A stretch of 64,000 bases of DNA from an uncultured Pelagibacteraceae bacterium (GCA_902523515.1 CABYZT010000005.1:1-64000), one strand, 5' to 3'. Counted from the stretch's first letter, positions 30,146 through 40,339 are shown. Notes: generated by a model not told the origin, from the sequence alone. A program made the numbers and translations.

Positions 30146-32920
30146 ATGAATAAAATTCAAAAAACAGATCATTTTTATTTGATTGATGGTTCTGGTTATA
30201 TTTTTAGAGCTTATTATGCTTTGCCTCCATTGAGTAGAAAAAGCGATGGACTTCCAACAGGTGCTGTGAGTGGTTTTTGCAGTATGTTATTTAAATTATT
30301 AGAAGATTCAAAATCCAATCAAAACTTGCAAAAGCCAACACATTTTGCAGTAATATTCGACTCAGCAAGAAAAACTTTTAGAAATGAAATTTATAGTGAT
30401 TATAAAGCTAATAGATCTGAGGCGCCTGACGATTTAGCTCCACAATTTGAGTATATAAGAAAATCAGTCCTAGCGTTTAATTTGCCATCTGTGGATCTTC
30501 CTAATTATGAAGCAGATGATTTAATAGCTACATATGTTGATCAAATTCTTAAAAAGGGTGCAAAGGTTACAATTGTTTCATCAGATAAAGATTTAATGCA
30601 GCTTTACAAAAAAGGGGTTCGAATTTTTGACCCTATGAAAAATAAATTTATAACTGATGATGATGTCGTAAAAAAATTTGGAGTAGATGCATCAAAAGTT
30701 ATTGATGTTCAATCTTTAGCAGGTGACAGTAGTGACAATGTACCTGGTGTTCCAGGTATAGGTATTAAGACAGCTGCAGAGCTTATTAATAAATATGGCA
30801 CTTTAGAAAACTTGCTGAAATCTGCTCATGAGATTAAGCAAAATAAAAGAAGAGAAACATTAATTGAGAACAAGGATAAAGCATTAATAAGTAAAAAACT
30901 TGTAACACTAGATCACAACTCTCCTGTTGATAGGGAGTTAAATGAATTTAAATTGCAAAATATAGATAAAGATAAATTATATAAATTTTTAAGAGAAATG
31001 GAATTTAATAGGTTGTTAAGCTCTGCAATTTCTGCTTATGGAGAACCTGAGCTAGAAAGTAATAAGATTGAAACTCAAAATCTAGAAAAACAACAAACAA
31101 TTAATAACAAAAATTATTATTTAATTAATAGCTTAGATGAAATTGATAAATGGATAGAAGAGGCTGAAGAAGTTGGTGAAGTCGCTGTAGATACAGAAAC
31201 TACATCATTAGATCCTCATCAAGCAGATCTAGTAGGTATTTCTCTTTGCTCTAAAGTTGGAAAAGCATGTTATATACCAGTTGGTCATAAGTCACCTAAG
31301 TGTCTTAAAAAAGATGCAGTAATTAAAAAATTAAAAAAAATATTAGAAGACCCAAGTATAAAAAAAATAGGTCAAAATATAAAATTTGATTTTATTGTAT
31401 TTTATAAGTGTGGAATAACGCTTTCCTCAATGGAAGATACAATGCTGATGTCTTATGTATTAGATGCAGGAAAAAATAGACATAATATGGATACTTTATC
31501 AGAAATTCATTTAGGGCATAAAACTATTTCTTTTAAAGAGATGGTAGGCACAGGGAAGAAAGAAATTAATTTTAGTGAGGTAGAATTAAATAAAGCAAAA
31601 GATTACGCTGCTGAAGATGCTGATGTTACTTTTAGATTATATAAGAAATTTATCAAAAATTTAAAATCAGAAAAAATGATAAATATTTATGAAATTTTTG
31701 AAAAGCCATTAATTAAAATTCTTGCATTTATGGAAATAGAGGGAGTTGAAATTGATAGTAGGTTTTTAAAATCTCTTTCATCTAAATTTGAAAAAAAAAT
31801 CCAAAAACTTGAAAAAGAAGTCTTTAAAATTTCTAAAAAAGAATTCAACATCGCATCCCCAAAGCAATTAGGTGAAATAATTTATAATGACTTGAAAATA
31901 GCTGGATTAAAAAAAACTAAAAAAGGAAGTTTTGCAACAAGTGCAAGTGTTTTAGAGGATTTAGCTTTCAAAGGTCATGAGTTTCCAAAATTAATTTTAG
32001 ACTGGAGACAAGTTTCAAAATTAAAAAATACCTATTCAGATGCTTTACCTGAACATTTAAACCCAAATACAAAAAGAGTTCATACTTCGTTTTTGCTGGC
32101 TGCTACAACGACTGGAAGACTAGCATCTAGTGATCCCAACTTACAAAACATACCAATTAAATCAGAAGATGGAAAAGATATAAGAAAAGCTTTCACTGCA
32201 AAAAAAGGGCACCTATTAATTTCTGCGGATTACAATCAAATTGAGATGAGAATTTTAGCAGACCTGGCAGATGTAAAAGAGCTAAAAAAAGCTTTCAAAA
32301 ATAAAGAAGATATTCACTCTTTAACAGCTAGCCAAATATTTAATATTGATATTAAAAAAGTTAATCAAGATCACAGAAGAAAGGCTAAGGCTATTAATTT
32401 TGGAATTATTTATGGTATTTCACAATATGGATTAGCTAAGCAAATAAACGTTTCTAACTATGAGGCAGAGCAATTTTTGAATTCATATTTTGCTAAATTT
32501 CCAGAAATTAAAGTTTATATGGATAATACAATTAAATTTTGTAGGAAAAGTGGATATGTTAACAATATTTTTGGACGAAGATCTCACTTTAATGGAATAA
32601 ATGACAAAAACTTTAATGTTAGAAATTTTCAAGAACGTGCTGCAATTAACGCTCCCATTCAAGGTTCTGCTTCTGAAGTAATGAGATTAGCTATGATAAG
32701 ATTGGACAAGAAATTATCAGAGGAAAAAAATTTTAATTCAAAAATGCTCTTGCAAATTCATGATGAATTAATTTTTGAAATTCCAAAAAAAGATGAAAAA
32801 GTAATGATTAAATTAATTGAGAAAGAAATGACAAGTGTGGCTCAGAGTGATTATCATTCTTTTTCAACTCCTTTAACAGTTGATATTAATGTTGGAGATA
32901 ATTGGGGTATGTTACATTAA
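30146..32920 (+). CDS. polA: DNA polymerase I
   Basis: The 924-residue product is full length. The 5'-3' exonuclease domain covers about residues 1-300 (YKANRSEAPDDL, YEADDLIATY, GDSSDNVPGVPGIG). The 3'-5' exonuclease, about 330-510, keeps its acidic residues (VAVDTETTSLD, GQNIKFDF, DYAAEDADVTF), so proofreading is probably intact. The polymerase domain has TTGRLASSDPNLQNIP, ISADYNQIEMRILA, RRKAKAINFGIIYG and LLQIHDELIFE. It removes RNA primers and fills repair gaps. Confidence 0.97.
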   Translation: MNKIQKTDHFYLIDGSGYIFRAYYALPPLSRKSDGLPTGAVSGFCSMLFKLLEDSKSNQNLQKPTHFAVIFDSARKTFRNEIYSDYKANRSEAPDDLAPQFEYIRKSVLAFNLPSVDLPNYEADDLIATYVDQILKKGAKVTIVSSDKDLMQLYKKGVRIFDPMKNKFITDDDVVKKFGVDASKVIDVQSLAGDSSDNVPGVPGIGIKTAAELINKYGTLENLLKSAHEIKQNKRRETLIENKDKALISKKLVTLDHNSPVDRELNEFKLQNIDKDKLYKFLREMEFNRLLSSAISAYGEPELESNKIETQNLEKQQTINNKNYYLINSLDEIDKWIEEAEEVGEVAVDTETTSLDPHQADLVGISLCSKVGKACYIPVGHKSPKCLKKDAVIKKLKKILEDPSIKKIGQNIKFDFIVFYKCGITLSSMEDTMLMSYVLDAGKNRHNMDTLSEIHLGHKTISFKEMVGTGKKEINFSEVELNKAKDYAAEDADVTFRLYKKFIKNLKSEKMINIYEIFEKPLIKILAFMEIEGVEIDSRFLKSLSSKFEKKIQKLEKEVFKISKKEFNIASPKQLGEIIYNDLKIAGLKKTKKGSFATSASVLEDLAFKGHEFPKLILDWRQVSKLKNTYSDALPEHLNPNTKRVHTSFLLAATTTGRLASSDPNLQNIPIKSEDGKDIRKAFTAKKGHLLISADYNQIEMRILADLADVKELKKAFKNKEDIHSLTASQIFNIDIKKVNQDHRRKAKAINFGIIYGISQYGLAKQINVSNYEAEQFLNSYFAKFPEIKVYMDNTIKFCRKSGYVNNIFGRRSHFNGINDKNFNVRNFQERAAINAPIQGSASEVMRLAMIRLDKKLSEEKNFNSKMLLQIHDELIFEIPKKDEKVMIKLIEKEMTSVAQSDYHSFSTPLTVDINVGDNWGMLH

Positions 32921-32970
32921 ATTTATAACATTGCCCAAATTAGGACAATTTAGTATTTTTAAACTACTTT

Positions 32971-33678
32971 ATGCAAAAACAAACAATAGCTTTGATTGAT
33001 GACGATAGAAATATTTTAACAAGTTTGAGTATCGCATTAGAAAAAGAGGGCTTTAATGTTCAAACATACATTGATGGTGAAAGCGCATTAATCGGTTTAA
33101 CCAGAATGCCACCTGACTTAGCTGTCATAGATATAAAGATGCCCAAGATGGATGGAGAAGAATTACTAAAAAAACTTCGAAAAAAAACTTCCTTACCAGT
33201 AATTTTTTTAACATCTAAAGATGATGAAATTGATGAGTTGTTAGGTCTAAAGCTGGGCGCAGATGATTTTGTAAAAAAATCAGGAGGTTTTTCTATAAAA
33301 GTTTTGATTGAAAGAATTAGAGTGCAGCTAAGAAAAAAAGATTCAAATAATATTCTAGAGGAAAATAAAAGCCTTATATCTCATGGAAGATTAAAATTAG
33401 ATCCATCACAACTCGAGTGTGAATGGAATGGAAAACAGCTGCCTGATAAATTGACAACAACTGAGTTTTTAATCGTTAAAGAATTAGCAAAGAGGCCTGG
33501 TATAATTAAAGAAAGAGCTCAGCTTATGGATATAGCTTACCGAGAGGATACAGATATTGAGGATAGAACTATTGATAGTCATGTAAAAAGAATTAGAAAA
33601 AAATTTAAAAAAGTAGATCCTGATTTTTCAGCTATTGAAACTAGGTATGGTAGTGGATATAGATGGAATGTTAGCTAA
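32971..33678 (+). CDS. chvI: ChvI-family response regulator
   Basis: The 235-residue OmpR-type regulator has a receiver domain (ALIDDDRNILTSL, phospho-Asp in LAVIDIKMPKMDGEE, lysine in DDFVKKSGG) and a winged-helix DNA-binding domain ending VKRIRKKFKKVDPDF and TRYGSGYRW. The receiver details match ChvI, the alphaproteobacterial envelope-stress/acid-response regulator. The chvG start overlaps its stop by one base. TTGCCC-17-TATTTT at 32931-32959 is a weak promoter candidate, which would give a near-leaderless transcript. Confidence 0.92.
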   Translation: MQKQTIALIDDDRNILTSLSIALEKEGFNVQTYIDGESALIGLTRMPPDLAVIDIKMPKMDGEELLKKLRKKTSLPVIFLTSKDDEIDELLGLKLGADDFVKKSGGFSIKVLIERIRVQLRKKDSNNILEENKSLISHGRLKLDPSQLECEWNGKQLPDKLTTTEFLIVKELAKRPGIIKERAQLMDIAYREDTDIEDRTIDSHVKRIRKKFKKVDPDFSAIETRYGSGYRWNVS

Positions 33679-35219
33679 TGTTTAGTAAATACTTAAAAAC
33701 TCTTTCTATATTAAAAAAATTTTTATTTATAAATTTTGTAATTTTTACAATTATTGGACTGTTTACATTCATATATCTAAACAATATTCAGCCAAGTTTA
33801 ATAAAAAAAAAATCTCAAAACCATACAAACATTATTAACAACACCATTGATAATATTTTAAGGCTAGATGTTAAATTCCAATCAGACGATATTAGAAGAT
33901 TTTTATTTTCTACAAGGTTTATTTTTCAGAATTTAGATAGAGTAATATTTTTTGACGATCAACTTAACCTTATTGGAGACACTGATACTTTAGATCTTGA
34001 TCCAAGATCATTCTCTACAAGACTTGATAAAATTGAATTTGAAACTTTAGATAGTGAGGAAATAGAAAAAACTATTGAGGAAAAAAATATAAAAATTGAT
34101 GAAAAAAAACCTGTTTCATTCAAAGATATATTAAAAAATTATTCTAGTTCTGAAAATTTAGGAGCTCCTTACACATTTACGCAAGAAGGTTTAAATCAAT
34201 TTAATGTAACAACAATTAAGAATGTTACAAAGAATGAAATTAATCTTGGTTATGTAGCTATTACAGAAAACGCTAATGAAATAAAGACAGCGATAAATGA
34301 GAGAAAAGCATTTGTAATAAGAACAGCTGTATCTGTAGGATTTGTAATATTAATTTTTTCTTTTGTTTTAAGTAGATATTTTATTAAACCAATACAAAAT
34401 CTCGTTGGATATACAATTCGTATCAAAGAAAAAAGTCAAATTAAACCAGGTATTGAAAATTTAAAAAAAAGAAATGATGAATTAGGACTTTTATCTAATT
34501 CTTTAGAAGATATGACAAATGAGCTTCAAAATAGAGTTACACATGCAGAAAACTTTTCGACAGATTTAGTTCATGAAATTAGAAATCCATTAGCATCTTT
34601 AAAAAGTGCATCAGAAATTTTACAAGACACAAATGATAGCGAACAAAGAAATAGATTATTGAATATACTTAGTCATGATGTTCAAAGAATAGAAAGATTA
34701 ATTACTGATTATTCTCAAATGTTAAAGGACGAAGTTGCTTTAAGTAAAGAAAAAATGAAAAAAATTGATATTGAACCTATCATTCAATCTGTTGTTGATG
34801 ATTATAACAACATTCATCAAGTGAAAAAAGGAATTAAAATTGAATATAAAAATGATGGAAAAAATAAATATTTAATAAATGGTATAGAAAACAGAATTGA
34901 ACAAATCATTGCAAATTTATTAGATAATTCAATATCATTTAGTAAAGACGGCACTAATGTTTTTGTTGATGTTTCTGTTAATGGGAAAAATCAAATATCA
35001 ATCAAAATTATTGATGAAGGACAAGGATTTAAAGAAAAAGACACGTCAAGAATATTTAAAAGATTTTATAGTAATAGACCTGAAAAATTTGGAGAACACT
35101 CAGGCTTAGGTTTAAATATTGTAAAAAACTTGGTTGAACTCCACGATGGTGAAATTGTAGCATCTAATCGTATTGATAAAGAAGGAGCAATGATAGAGAT
35201 AAGATTTCCCAATGTTTAA
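33678..35219 (+). CDS. chvG: ChvG-family sensor histidine kinase
   Basis: The 513-residue membrane kinase has a transmembrane helix near residues 15-30, a periplasmic sensor of about 190 residues, a second helix near 213-235 and a HAMP region. The phospho-accepting His is in STDLVHEIRNPLASLKS near 300. The ATPase domain has ENRIEQIIANLLDNSISFS, IIDEGQGF and HSGLGLNIVKNLV. It pairs with chvI in the same operon. In alphaproteobacteria ChvG/ChvI is often essential and followed by hprK/ptsN; here ahcY follows instead. Confidence 0.93.
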   Translation: MFSKYLKTLSILKKFLFINFVIFTIIGLFTFIYLNNIQPSLIKKKSQNHTNIINNTIDNILRLDVKFQSDDIRRFLFSTRFIFQNLDRVIFFDDQLNLIGDTDTLDLDPRSFSTRLDKIEFETLDSEEIEKTIEEKNIKIDEKKPVSFKDILKNYSSSENLGAPYTFTQEGLNQFNVTTIKNVTKNEINLGYVAITENANEIKTAINERKAFVIRTAVSVGFVILIFSFVLSRYFIKPIQNLVGYTIRIKEKSQIKPGIENLKKRNDELGLLSNSLEDMTNELQNRVTHAENFSTDLVHEIRNPLASLKSASEILQDTNDSEQRNRLLNILSHDVQRIERLITDYSQMLKDEVALSKEKMKKIDIEPIIQSVVDDYNNIHQVKKGIKIEYKNDGKNKYLINGIENRIEQIIANLLDNSISFSKDGTNVFVDVSVNGKNQISIKIIDEGQGFKEKDTSRIFKRFYSNRPEKFGEHSGLGLNIVKNLVELHDGEIVASNRIDKEGAMIEIRFPNV

Positions 35220-35226
35220 TCATCTC

Positions 35227-35254
35227 TTGATAAATAAATACTTAGCTGTATAAA
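35227..35254 (+). promoter_or_regulatory. promoter of ahcY, possibly giving a leaderless mRNA
   Basis: TTGATA and TATAAA, each 5/6 to consensus, are 16 bases apart in the 42-base chvG-ahcY gap. The -10 element ends 7 bases before the ATG at 35262, so transcription would start at or next to the start codon. No Shine-Dalgarno sequence is present. Confidence 0.6.
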
Positions 35255-35261
35255 GCTTGCC

Positions 35262-36548
35262 ATGGAAGATTATAAAGTAAAAAACATTGCTCAAGCTGAA
35301 TTTGGTAGAAAAGAAATATCAATAGCTGAAAGTGAAATGCCTGGTTTAATGGCATTACGAGAAGAGTATTCTAAAGATAAACCATTAAAGGGTGCAAGAA
35401 TAATTGGATGTCTACATATGACAATTCAAACAGCTGTATTAATCGAAACTTTAGTTGCATTAGGTGCTGAAGTTCGTTGGTCTTCTTGTAATATTTTTTC
35501 AACTCAAGATCATGCGGCTGCTGCAATTGCAAAGGCTGGGATCCCTGTTTATGCCTGGAAAGGTGAAACAGAAGAGGAATATTTATGGTGCATTAAACAA
35601 ACTATAGTTGGAAAACCTGACTGGAAGCCTAACATGTTATTAGATGACGGTGGAGATTTAACAGCTATCATGCATAACGAGTATCAGGATTTAATGAAAG
35701 ATATTAAAGGTGTTTCAGAGGAAACTACCACTGGAATTAAAGCACTAAATAAAATGGAAAAAGATAAATCCCTTTTAGTTCCAGCAATAAACGTGAATGA
35801 CTCTGTTACAAAATCAAAATTTGATAATTTATATGGATGCAGAGAAAGTTTAGTTGACGGAATAAGAAGAGCTACTGATGTAATGATGTCTGGAAAAATT
35901 GCAATTGTTGCTGGTTTTGGAGACGTTGGAAAAGGAAGTGCTGCATCTTTAAGACAAAGTGGTGCTAGAGTTTTAGTTACTGAGGCAGATCCAATTTGTG
36001 CTCTCCAAGCTGCAATGGAAGGTTATGAAGTGGTATTAATGGAGGAGGCTATAAGTAGAGCGGATATAGTTGTAACAGCCACAGGCAACAAAGATATCGT
36101 TACTGCAGACCATATGAGAGATATGAAGGATAGAGCCATCTTATGTAATATTGGTCACTTTGATAATGAAATACAAGTTGAGGCTCTTAAGAATTATAAG
36201 TGGACTGAAGTAAAACCTCAAGTGCATGAAATAGAGTTGCCTAGTGGTAAAAGAATTATTCTTTTAGCTGAAGGAAGATTGGTTAATCTTGGTTGTGCGA
36301 CTGGACATCCAAGTTTTGTAATGAGTGCATCATTTACTAATCAAGTTATTGCTCAAATAGAACTTTGGCATAATCATAAAAATTATGAAAATAAAGTTTA
36401 TGTACTTCCAAAACATTTAGATGAAAAAGTAGCAACTTTGCATTTAAAAAAAGTTGGAGCAAAACTAACAAAATTATCAAAAGAGCAAGCAGATTATATA
36501 AGCGTTGGAACAGAAGGTCCTTTCAAACCAGATGCCTATCGCTATTAA
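35262..36548 (+). CDS. ahcY: Adenosylhomocysteinase
   Basis: AhcY splits S-adenosylhomocysteine into adenosine and homocysteine in the SAM cycle. The 428-residue protein has [17 protein letters not shown] near residue 71, the NAD-binding site [20 protein letters not shown] near 213, and the conserved C-terminal KPDAYRY that reaches into the neighbouring subunit. It follows chvG with its own promoter. Homocysteine produced can feed back to methionine, linking with metXW in this window. Confidence 0.97.
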   Translation: MEDYKVKNIAQAEFGRKEISIAESEMPGLMALREEYSKDKPLKGARIIGCLHMTIQTAVLIETLVALGAEVRWSSCNIFSTQDHAAAAIAKAGIPVYAWKGETEEEYLWCIKQTIVGKPDWKPNMLLDDGGDLTAIMHNEYQDLMKDIKGVSEETTTGIKALNKMEKDKSLLVPAINVNDSVTKSKFDNLYGCRESLVDGIRRATDVMMSGKIAIVAGFGDVGKGSAASLRQSGARVLVTEADPICALQAAMEGYEVVLMEEAISRADIVVTATGNKDIVTADHMRDMKDRAILCNIGHFDNEIQVEALKNYKWTEVKPQVHEIELPSGKRIILLAEGRLVNLGCATGHPSFVMSASFTNQVIAQIELWHNHKNYENKVYVLPKHLDEKVATLHLKKVGAKLTKLSKEQADYISVGTEGPFKPDAYRY

Positions 36549-36981
36549 AGATAGCACAATCGATATCACTTCAGAGAAGTTAACCAAAGAATTAGCTAAA
36601 GAATTTACAAAATATCTTAAAGGCGGCGAGTTTGTTTTTTTATATGGAGAGATGGGCGTTGGTAAAACAACCTTTATTAAATATTTTATAAATGAGTACC
36701 AAAAAATAAATAATTTAACAGAAACAGAAATTACAAGCCCTACTTTTAGTTTATTAAATGAGTATCAGGTAAAAGATATAAGAATAAAACATTATGATTT
36801 ATTTAGAATTAATAGGAAAGAAGATATCAATAATTTGGATATTTTTGAAAAAGATAATAAATTAATAACATTTATAGAATGGCCACAATTGATTGCTGAT
36901 AAACAAGATATAAAATTTATAACTTTAACATTTAATTATTTAAATCAATTAAATGATAGAACTGTAGATATAAAAGTTTAA
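36532..36981 (+). CDS. tsaE: tRNA threonylcarbamoyladenosine ATPase TsaE
   Basis: TsaE is the ATPase of the t6A tRNA modification complex. I choose the ATG at 36532, which overlaps ahcY by 17 bases and gives 149 residues; a start nine codons earlier is possible. The P-loop is [12 protein letters not shown] near residue 34-45, followed by [10 protein letters not shown] near 66 and HYDLFRI, with FIEWPQ near 116, all TsaE signatures. tsaE-amgK-murU is a conserved alphaproteobacterial order. Confidence 0.93.
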   Translation: MPIAIKDSTIDITSEKLTKELAKEFTKYLKGGEFVFLYGEMGVGKTTFIKYFINEYQKINNLTETEITSPTFSLLNEYQVKDIRIKHYDLFRINRKEDINNLDIFEKDNKLITFIEWPQLIADKQDIKFITLTFNYLNQLNDRTVDIKV

Positions 36982-36997
36982 ATTAAAACTTATTTTA

Positions 36998-37939
36998 ATG
37001 AAAAGCTTAGTAAAATTGAAAAAAATAAAAGGTGATGCGTCCTTTAGAGAATTTTATAGAAACAGAGAAAATAAATCTATTATTGTAGTATCCAAGAAAG
37101 AAAAGTTAAAAAATCTTTTAATTTATGATGCGATAAATAAAATTTTAATTAAAAATAAAATTTTAGCACCAATTCTATTAAGTGAAAATTACACAAATAA
37201 TTATATAGAAATAAATGACTTTGGAGATCAAACTTTGTTTCAAATTTTAAAAAACAAAAAGAATAAATATCTCATTTTTAAAAAAATAATAAAAATTTTA
37301 AATAAAATACAATCAATAAAAGATAAAAAAGTAAAAAATTTTAAAAACAAATCATATAAAGTTCAAGAATATAAAAACAAAATATTGTTTGACGAAACTA
37401 AACTTTTTTGTGACTGGTATGTACCAAAGATGTTGTCTAAATACAGAAGTACTCAATTTAAAAAAAAATTTAGATTAGAGATAAAAAAATTATTATCAAA
37501 ATTAAATTATAAAAATGTTACATTTGTTCATAGAGATTTTCATGTTTCAAATTTGATTTATTACAATAAAAAAATTGCAGTAATAGATAGTCAAGATGCA
37601 CTAATTGGCAATAGAGCTTACGATTTAGCATCTTTAATTGACGATGTAAGATTAAAAACATCTAATGAACTAAAAGAGAAAGTATTTAAATTTTACATCA
37701 AAACAAATAAAAAAATTGATTTGAAAAAATTTAAAAAAGATTTTGAAATATTATCTGTTTTAAGAAATTTTAAAATAATCGGTATATTTATGCGTTTAGC
37801 TGAGAGAGATAATAAAAAAAAATATCTTAAATTAATTCCCTACGCATGGGAAATGATTAATTATAGAATTAAAGAGCAAAATGAATTCAATAATTTGATA
37901 TTGCTATTAAAAAATAATTTTCCAAAATATATAAGGTAG
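36998..37939 (+). CDS. amgK: Amino-sugar 1-kinase AmgK (aminoglycoside phosphotransferase fold)
   Basis: AmgK phosphorylates N-acetylmuramate/GlcNAc at the anomeric position in cell-wall recycling. The 313-residue product has the kinase-like catalytic loop FVHRDFHVSNLIY near residue 175 and the metal-binding IDSQDALIGNRAYDLASL near 197. It lies between tsaE and murU. The context makes AmgK more likely than another member of this broad fold family. Confidence 0.85.
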   Translation: MKSLVKLKKIKGDASFREFYRNRENKSIIVVSKKEKLKNLLIYDAINKILIKNKILAPILLSENYTNNYIEINDFGDQTLFQILKNKKNKYLIFKKIIKILNKIQSIKDKKVKNFKNKSYKVQEYKNKILFDETKLFCDWYVPKMLSKYRSTQFKKKFRLEIKKLLSKLNYKNVTFVHRDFHVSNLIYYNKKIAVIDSQDALIGNRAYDLASLIDDVRLKTSNELKEKVFKFYIKTNKKIDLKKFKKDFEILSVLRNFKIIGIFMRLAERDNKKKYLKLIPYAWEMINYRIKEQNEFNNLILLLKNNFPKYIR

Positions 37940-37943
37940 AGTT

Positions 37944-38633
37944 GTGAAAATAAATACAGCTTTAATTTTATGTGCAGGTTTTGGTAAAAGATTAAATCCA
38001 ATTACTTTAAATACTCCTAAGCCTTTATTAGAGATTAAGGATGTAAGTATGTTGGAGAGATGCATTAATTTAATCAAAAAATTAGGCATTCAAAAAATCT
38101 TAATAAATACTTTTTATTTAAAGGATCAATTTTCAGTTTTTTTAAACAGTAAAAATTTCAATATTGATATCAAAATAATTGAGGATGGTGAGTATATTTT
38201 AAATACAGGGGGAGGTATTCAAAATATGATTAAAGATTCAAATGAAAAAGATTTTATAATTTTTAATCCAGATACAATCTGGAGGAATGACTATAAAAAC
38301 GAGATAATTAAAATGGAAAAAAAGTATTTTTCTGAAAAATTAGAAAACATTCTTCTCTTGGCAAATAAAAAATTAAGTTTCGATAAAAAGTTAAAAGGAG
38401 ATTTTAATTTAAAAAATAATTTAATTAACAAAGAGGCTGAAAAAGAATTTATTTACATTGGATGTCAAATAATTAATAAAAAATTATTTATTAAAGAGAA
38501 AATAGAAAATTACTCAATTTTGGAAATTTGGAATAATTTATTAGATCAAAAAAAGTTATTTGGTTATGAAAGCCGTAAAGACTTTTATCATTTAACTGAT
38601 CTAGATATTTTTAAAAAACTAAAAGATCTTTAG
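37944..38633 (+). CDS. murU: N-acetylmuramate 1-phosphate uridylyltransferase MurU
   Basis: MurU forms UDP-MurNAc from recycled MurNAc-1-phosphate, bypassing MurA/MurB. The 229-residue nucleotidyltransferase begins with LILCAGFGKRLNPITLNTPK, the G-X-G-X-R signature with the catalytic Lys further in TPKPLL. FNPDTIW near residue 112 and the C-terminal YHLTDLDIFKKL are typical. The start is GTG, 4 bases after amgK. Its end overlaps the convergent gpmA by 23 bases. Confidence 0.87.
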   Translation: MKINTALILCAGFGKRLNPITLNTPKPLLEIKDVSMLERCINLIKKLGIQKILINTFYLKDQFSVFLNSKNFNIDIKIIEDGEYILNTGGGIQNMIKDSNEKDFIIFNPDTIWRNDYKNEIIKMEKKYFSEKLENILLLANKKLSFDKKLKGDFNLKNNLINKEAEKEFIYIGCQIINKKLFIKEKIENYSILEIWNNLLDQKKLFGYESRKDFYHLTDLDIFKKLKDL

Positions 38634-39318
38634 CTCTTTCTTGATCAAGATATTTACAATTAGAAATTTCGCTGTTTTCTAATTCAATTAAAAGGGGGTT
38701 CCCAGTAGGAATTTCAAGTTTAGATATTTCATTGTTATCCAAATTAAACAAATATTTGCATAAAGCTCTAATAGAGTTTCCATGAGCGGAAATGAGAATA
38801 TTTTCACTTGTTTTGTTTTCTATCTCTTTTTTATAAAATTTTATTACTCTTTCATATGTATCTTTAAGTGACTCAGTATCTGGAATTTTTTCTAAAGGAA
38901 TTTCTTTGTAAGTTTCAATATTAAGAGGGTGATATGGATTTTTTTTATCTAAAGGGTCTGGTCTTAGATCCCAAGAACGTCTGAATTGATGAACTTTTTC
39001 TTCTCCAAGTTTTTTTTTCATTTCATCTTTATTTAATCCAGTAAGAGCCCCATAATGTCTTTCGTTTAATTCCCATGCACTCTTTACTTCTTTAAAATCT
39101 TGCAATTCTTCCTGTATAATTTTTAAAGTATTTTTAGCTCTTAATTGAAAAGATGAGTAATACAGATTAACTCCAATATTTTCTTGTTTTATTAATCCAC
39201 CAGCTTTTTTTGCCTCTGATTTTCCATTTTCTGTTAGATCTATATCAACCCAACCAGTAAATTTCTTTTCAAGATTCCATACACTTTGACCGTGTCTTAC
39301 TAAAATTAAATAACTCAT
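38611..39318 (-). CDS. gpmA: 2,3-bisphosphoglycerate-dependent phosphoglycerate mutase
   Basis: GpmA interconverts 3- and 2-phosphoglycerate in glycolysis and gluconeogenesis. The phospho-His is in LVRHGQSVWN at residues 6-15; ERHYGALTGLNKDE near 86, RRSWDLRPDP near 113 and the second His in LISAHGNSIRAL near 180 complete the active site. The 235-residue length is normal for the cofactor-dependent form. Confidence 0.95.
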   Translation of the reverse strand: MSYLILVRHGQSVWNLEKKFTGWVDIDLTENGKSEAKKAGGLIKQENIGVNLYYSSFQLRAKNTLKIIQEELQDFKEVKSAWELNERHYGALTGLNKDEMKKKLGEEKVHQFRRSWDLRPDPLDKKNPYHPLNIETYKEIPLEKIPDTESLKDTYERVIKFYKKEIENKTSENILISAHGNSIRALCKYLFNLDNNEISKLEIPTGNPLLIELENSEISNCKYLDQERAKDLLVF

Positions 39319-39363
39319 TTGTTTATCTTTTAAATCAATTTGATAAATAAAACTATATTATTA

Positions 39364-39753
39364 ATGATTAATTATTTTTCGAAATATAAATTTATTTTCT
39401 ATTTGTGTAATCTTATTTTTTTATTAGAATATTTATACCCTGGAAGTTTATTAGGATGTATAATTTTTAATAATTGTATAATTCAACCACAGTTAACTGC
39501 AGATTTTATTATTTCAACAAATCATTTTTACTCATTTTTTATTCTTTCAGTTGTAGGATTTCTGACTTATATTAAAGCAAATCAAATTATTTATTTAAGT
39601 ATTTATTTGATCTTTCTTTCTTTTTTATTAGAAATAATGCATTACATCATTCCAAATAGGAGTTTTGAATATCCTGATTTATTTGGAAATTTAGCTGGAG
39701 TAATTCTACCAATTTTTGTGAGACTCATCTTAAAAAAAAATGAAATTTTTTAA
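39364..39753 (+). CDS. Small VanZ-like membrane protein
   Basis: The 129-residue product (ATG at 39364; an in-frame TTG at 39340 is less likely) has four hydrophobic spans. The C-terminal LEIMHYIIPNRSFEYPDLFGNLAGV shows the E..H...P.R..E..D...N..G pattern of VanZ-like proteins. Function in this family is mostly unknown. It overlaps the following lipoprotein gene by 14 bases and is probably co-expressed with it. Confidence 0.65.
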   Translation: MINYFSKYKFIFYLCNLIFLLEYLYPGSLLGCIIFNNCIIQPQLTADFIISTNHFYSFFILSVVGFLTYIKANQIIYLSIYLIFLSFLLEIMHYIIPNRSFEYPDLFGNLAGVILPIFVRLILKKNEIF

Positions 39754-40339
39754 AATTAATTATTTATTCATTTTAATAATTTTAATTTCAGGTTGTTCAT
39801 CTATCCCTAAAAATATTTCTAATAGTTGTGCAATATTTGACGAAAGATACATGTGGTATAAACATGCAAAAAAAACTGAAAAAAAATGGGGAACTCCAGT
39901 TTATTTGCAACTAGCTATTATAAAAATGGAATCCAGCTTTGATTGGTTAGCAAAACCTCCTAGGCAGAAATTATTTAAAGTAGTGCCTTATAAGAGACCA
40001 TCAAGTTCTTTTGGCTATTCGCAAGCGGTAAAAGGAACATGGAAACAATATAAGCAAGAAACTGGAAATAAATTTGCAACGAGATCTAGATTTAAAGACA
40101 GTGTAGATTTTATTGGTTGGTATACAAATAAAACTGAAAAAATATTAAAAGTTTCAAAAAAAGATGCCTTCAAGCAGTATATTGCTTATCATGAAGGGTG
40201 GGGTAACTATAAAAATTATAAAAGTAATAAAAAAGTTATTAATTTAGCTAAAAGAGTGGAGAAACAATCAAATATTTATAAGCAGCAATTATCAGAATGT
40301 AAAAATTCTTTATCAACGTCAAAATATATTATTTTTTAA
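39740..40339 (+). CDS. Lipoprotein with lysozyme/SLT-like fold (putative lytic transglycosylase)
   Basis: The 199-residue product starts with a lipoprotein signal peptide and lipobox ILISGC (Cys near residue 19). Residues 50-160 resemble soluble lytic transglycosylases: the catalytic Glu in QLAIIKMESSFDW near 73, SSSFGYSQAVKGTWKQY near 104 (the GLMQ-like region), and YIAYHEGWGNYK near 157 in place of the usual YN-GG motif. It probably cuts peptidoglycan from the outer membrane. It shares a TTAA stop with the convergent RND gene. Confidence 0.75.
   Translation: MKFFKINYLFILIILISGCSSIPKNISNSCAIFDERYMWYKHAKKTEKKWGTPVYLQLAIIKMESSFDWLAKPPRQKLFKVVPYKRPSSSFGYSQAVKGTWKQYKQETGNKFATRSRFKDSVDFIGWYTNKTEKILKVSKKDAFKQYIAYHEGWGNYKNYKSNKKVINLAKRVEKQSNIYKQQLSECKNSLSTSKYIIF

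Noticed and set aside
35220..35261. SAH riboswitch before ahcY
   Set aside because: The gap is only 42 bases and contains a promoter; no aptamer could fit.
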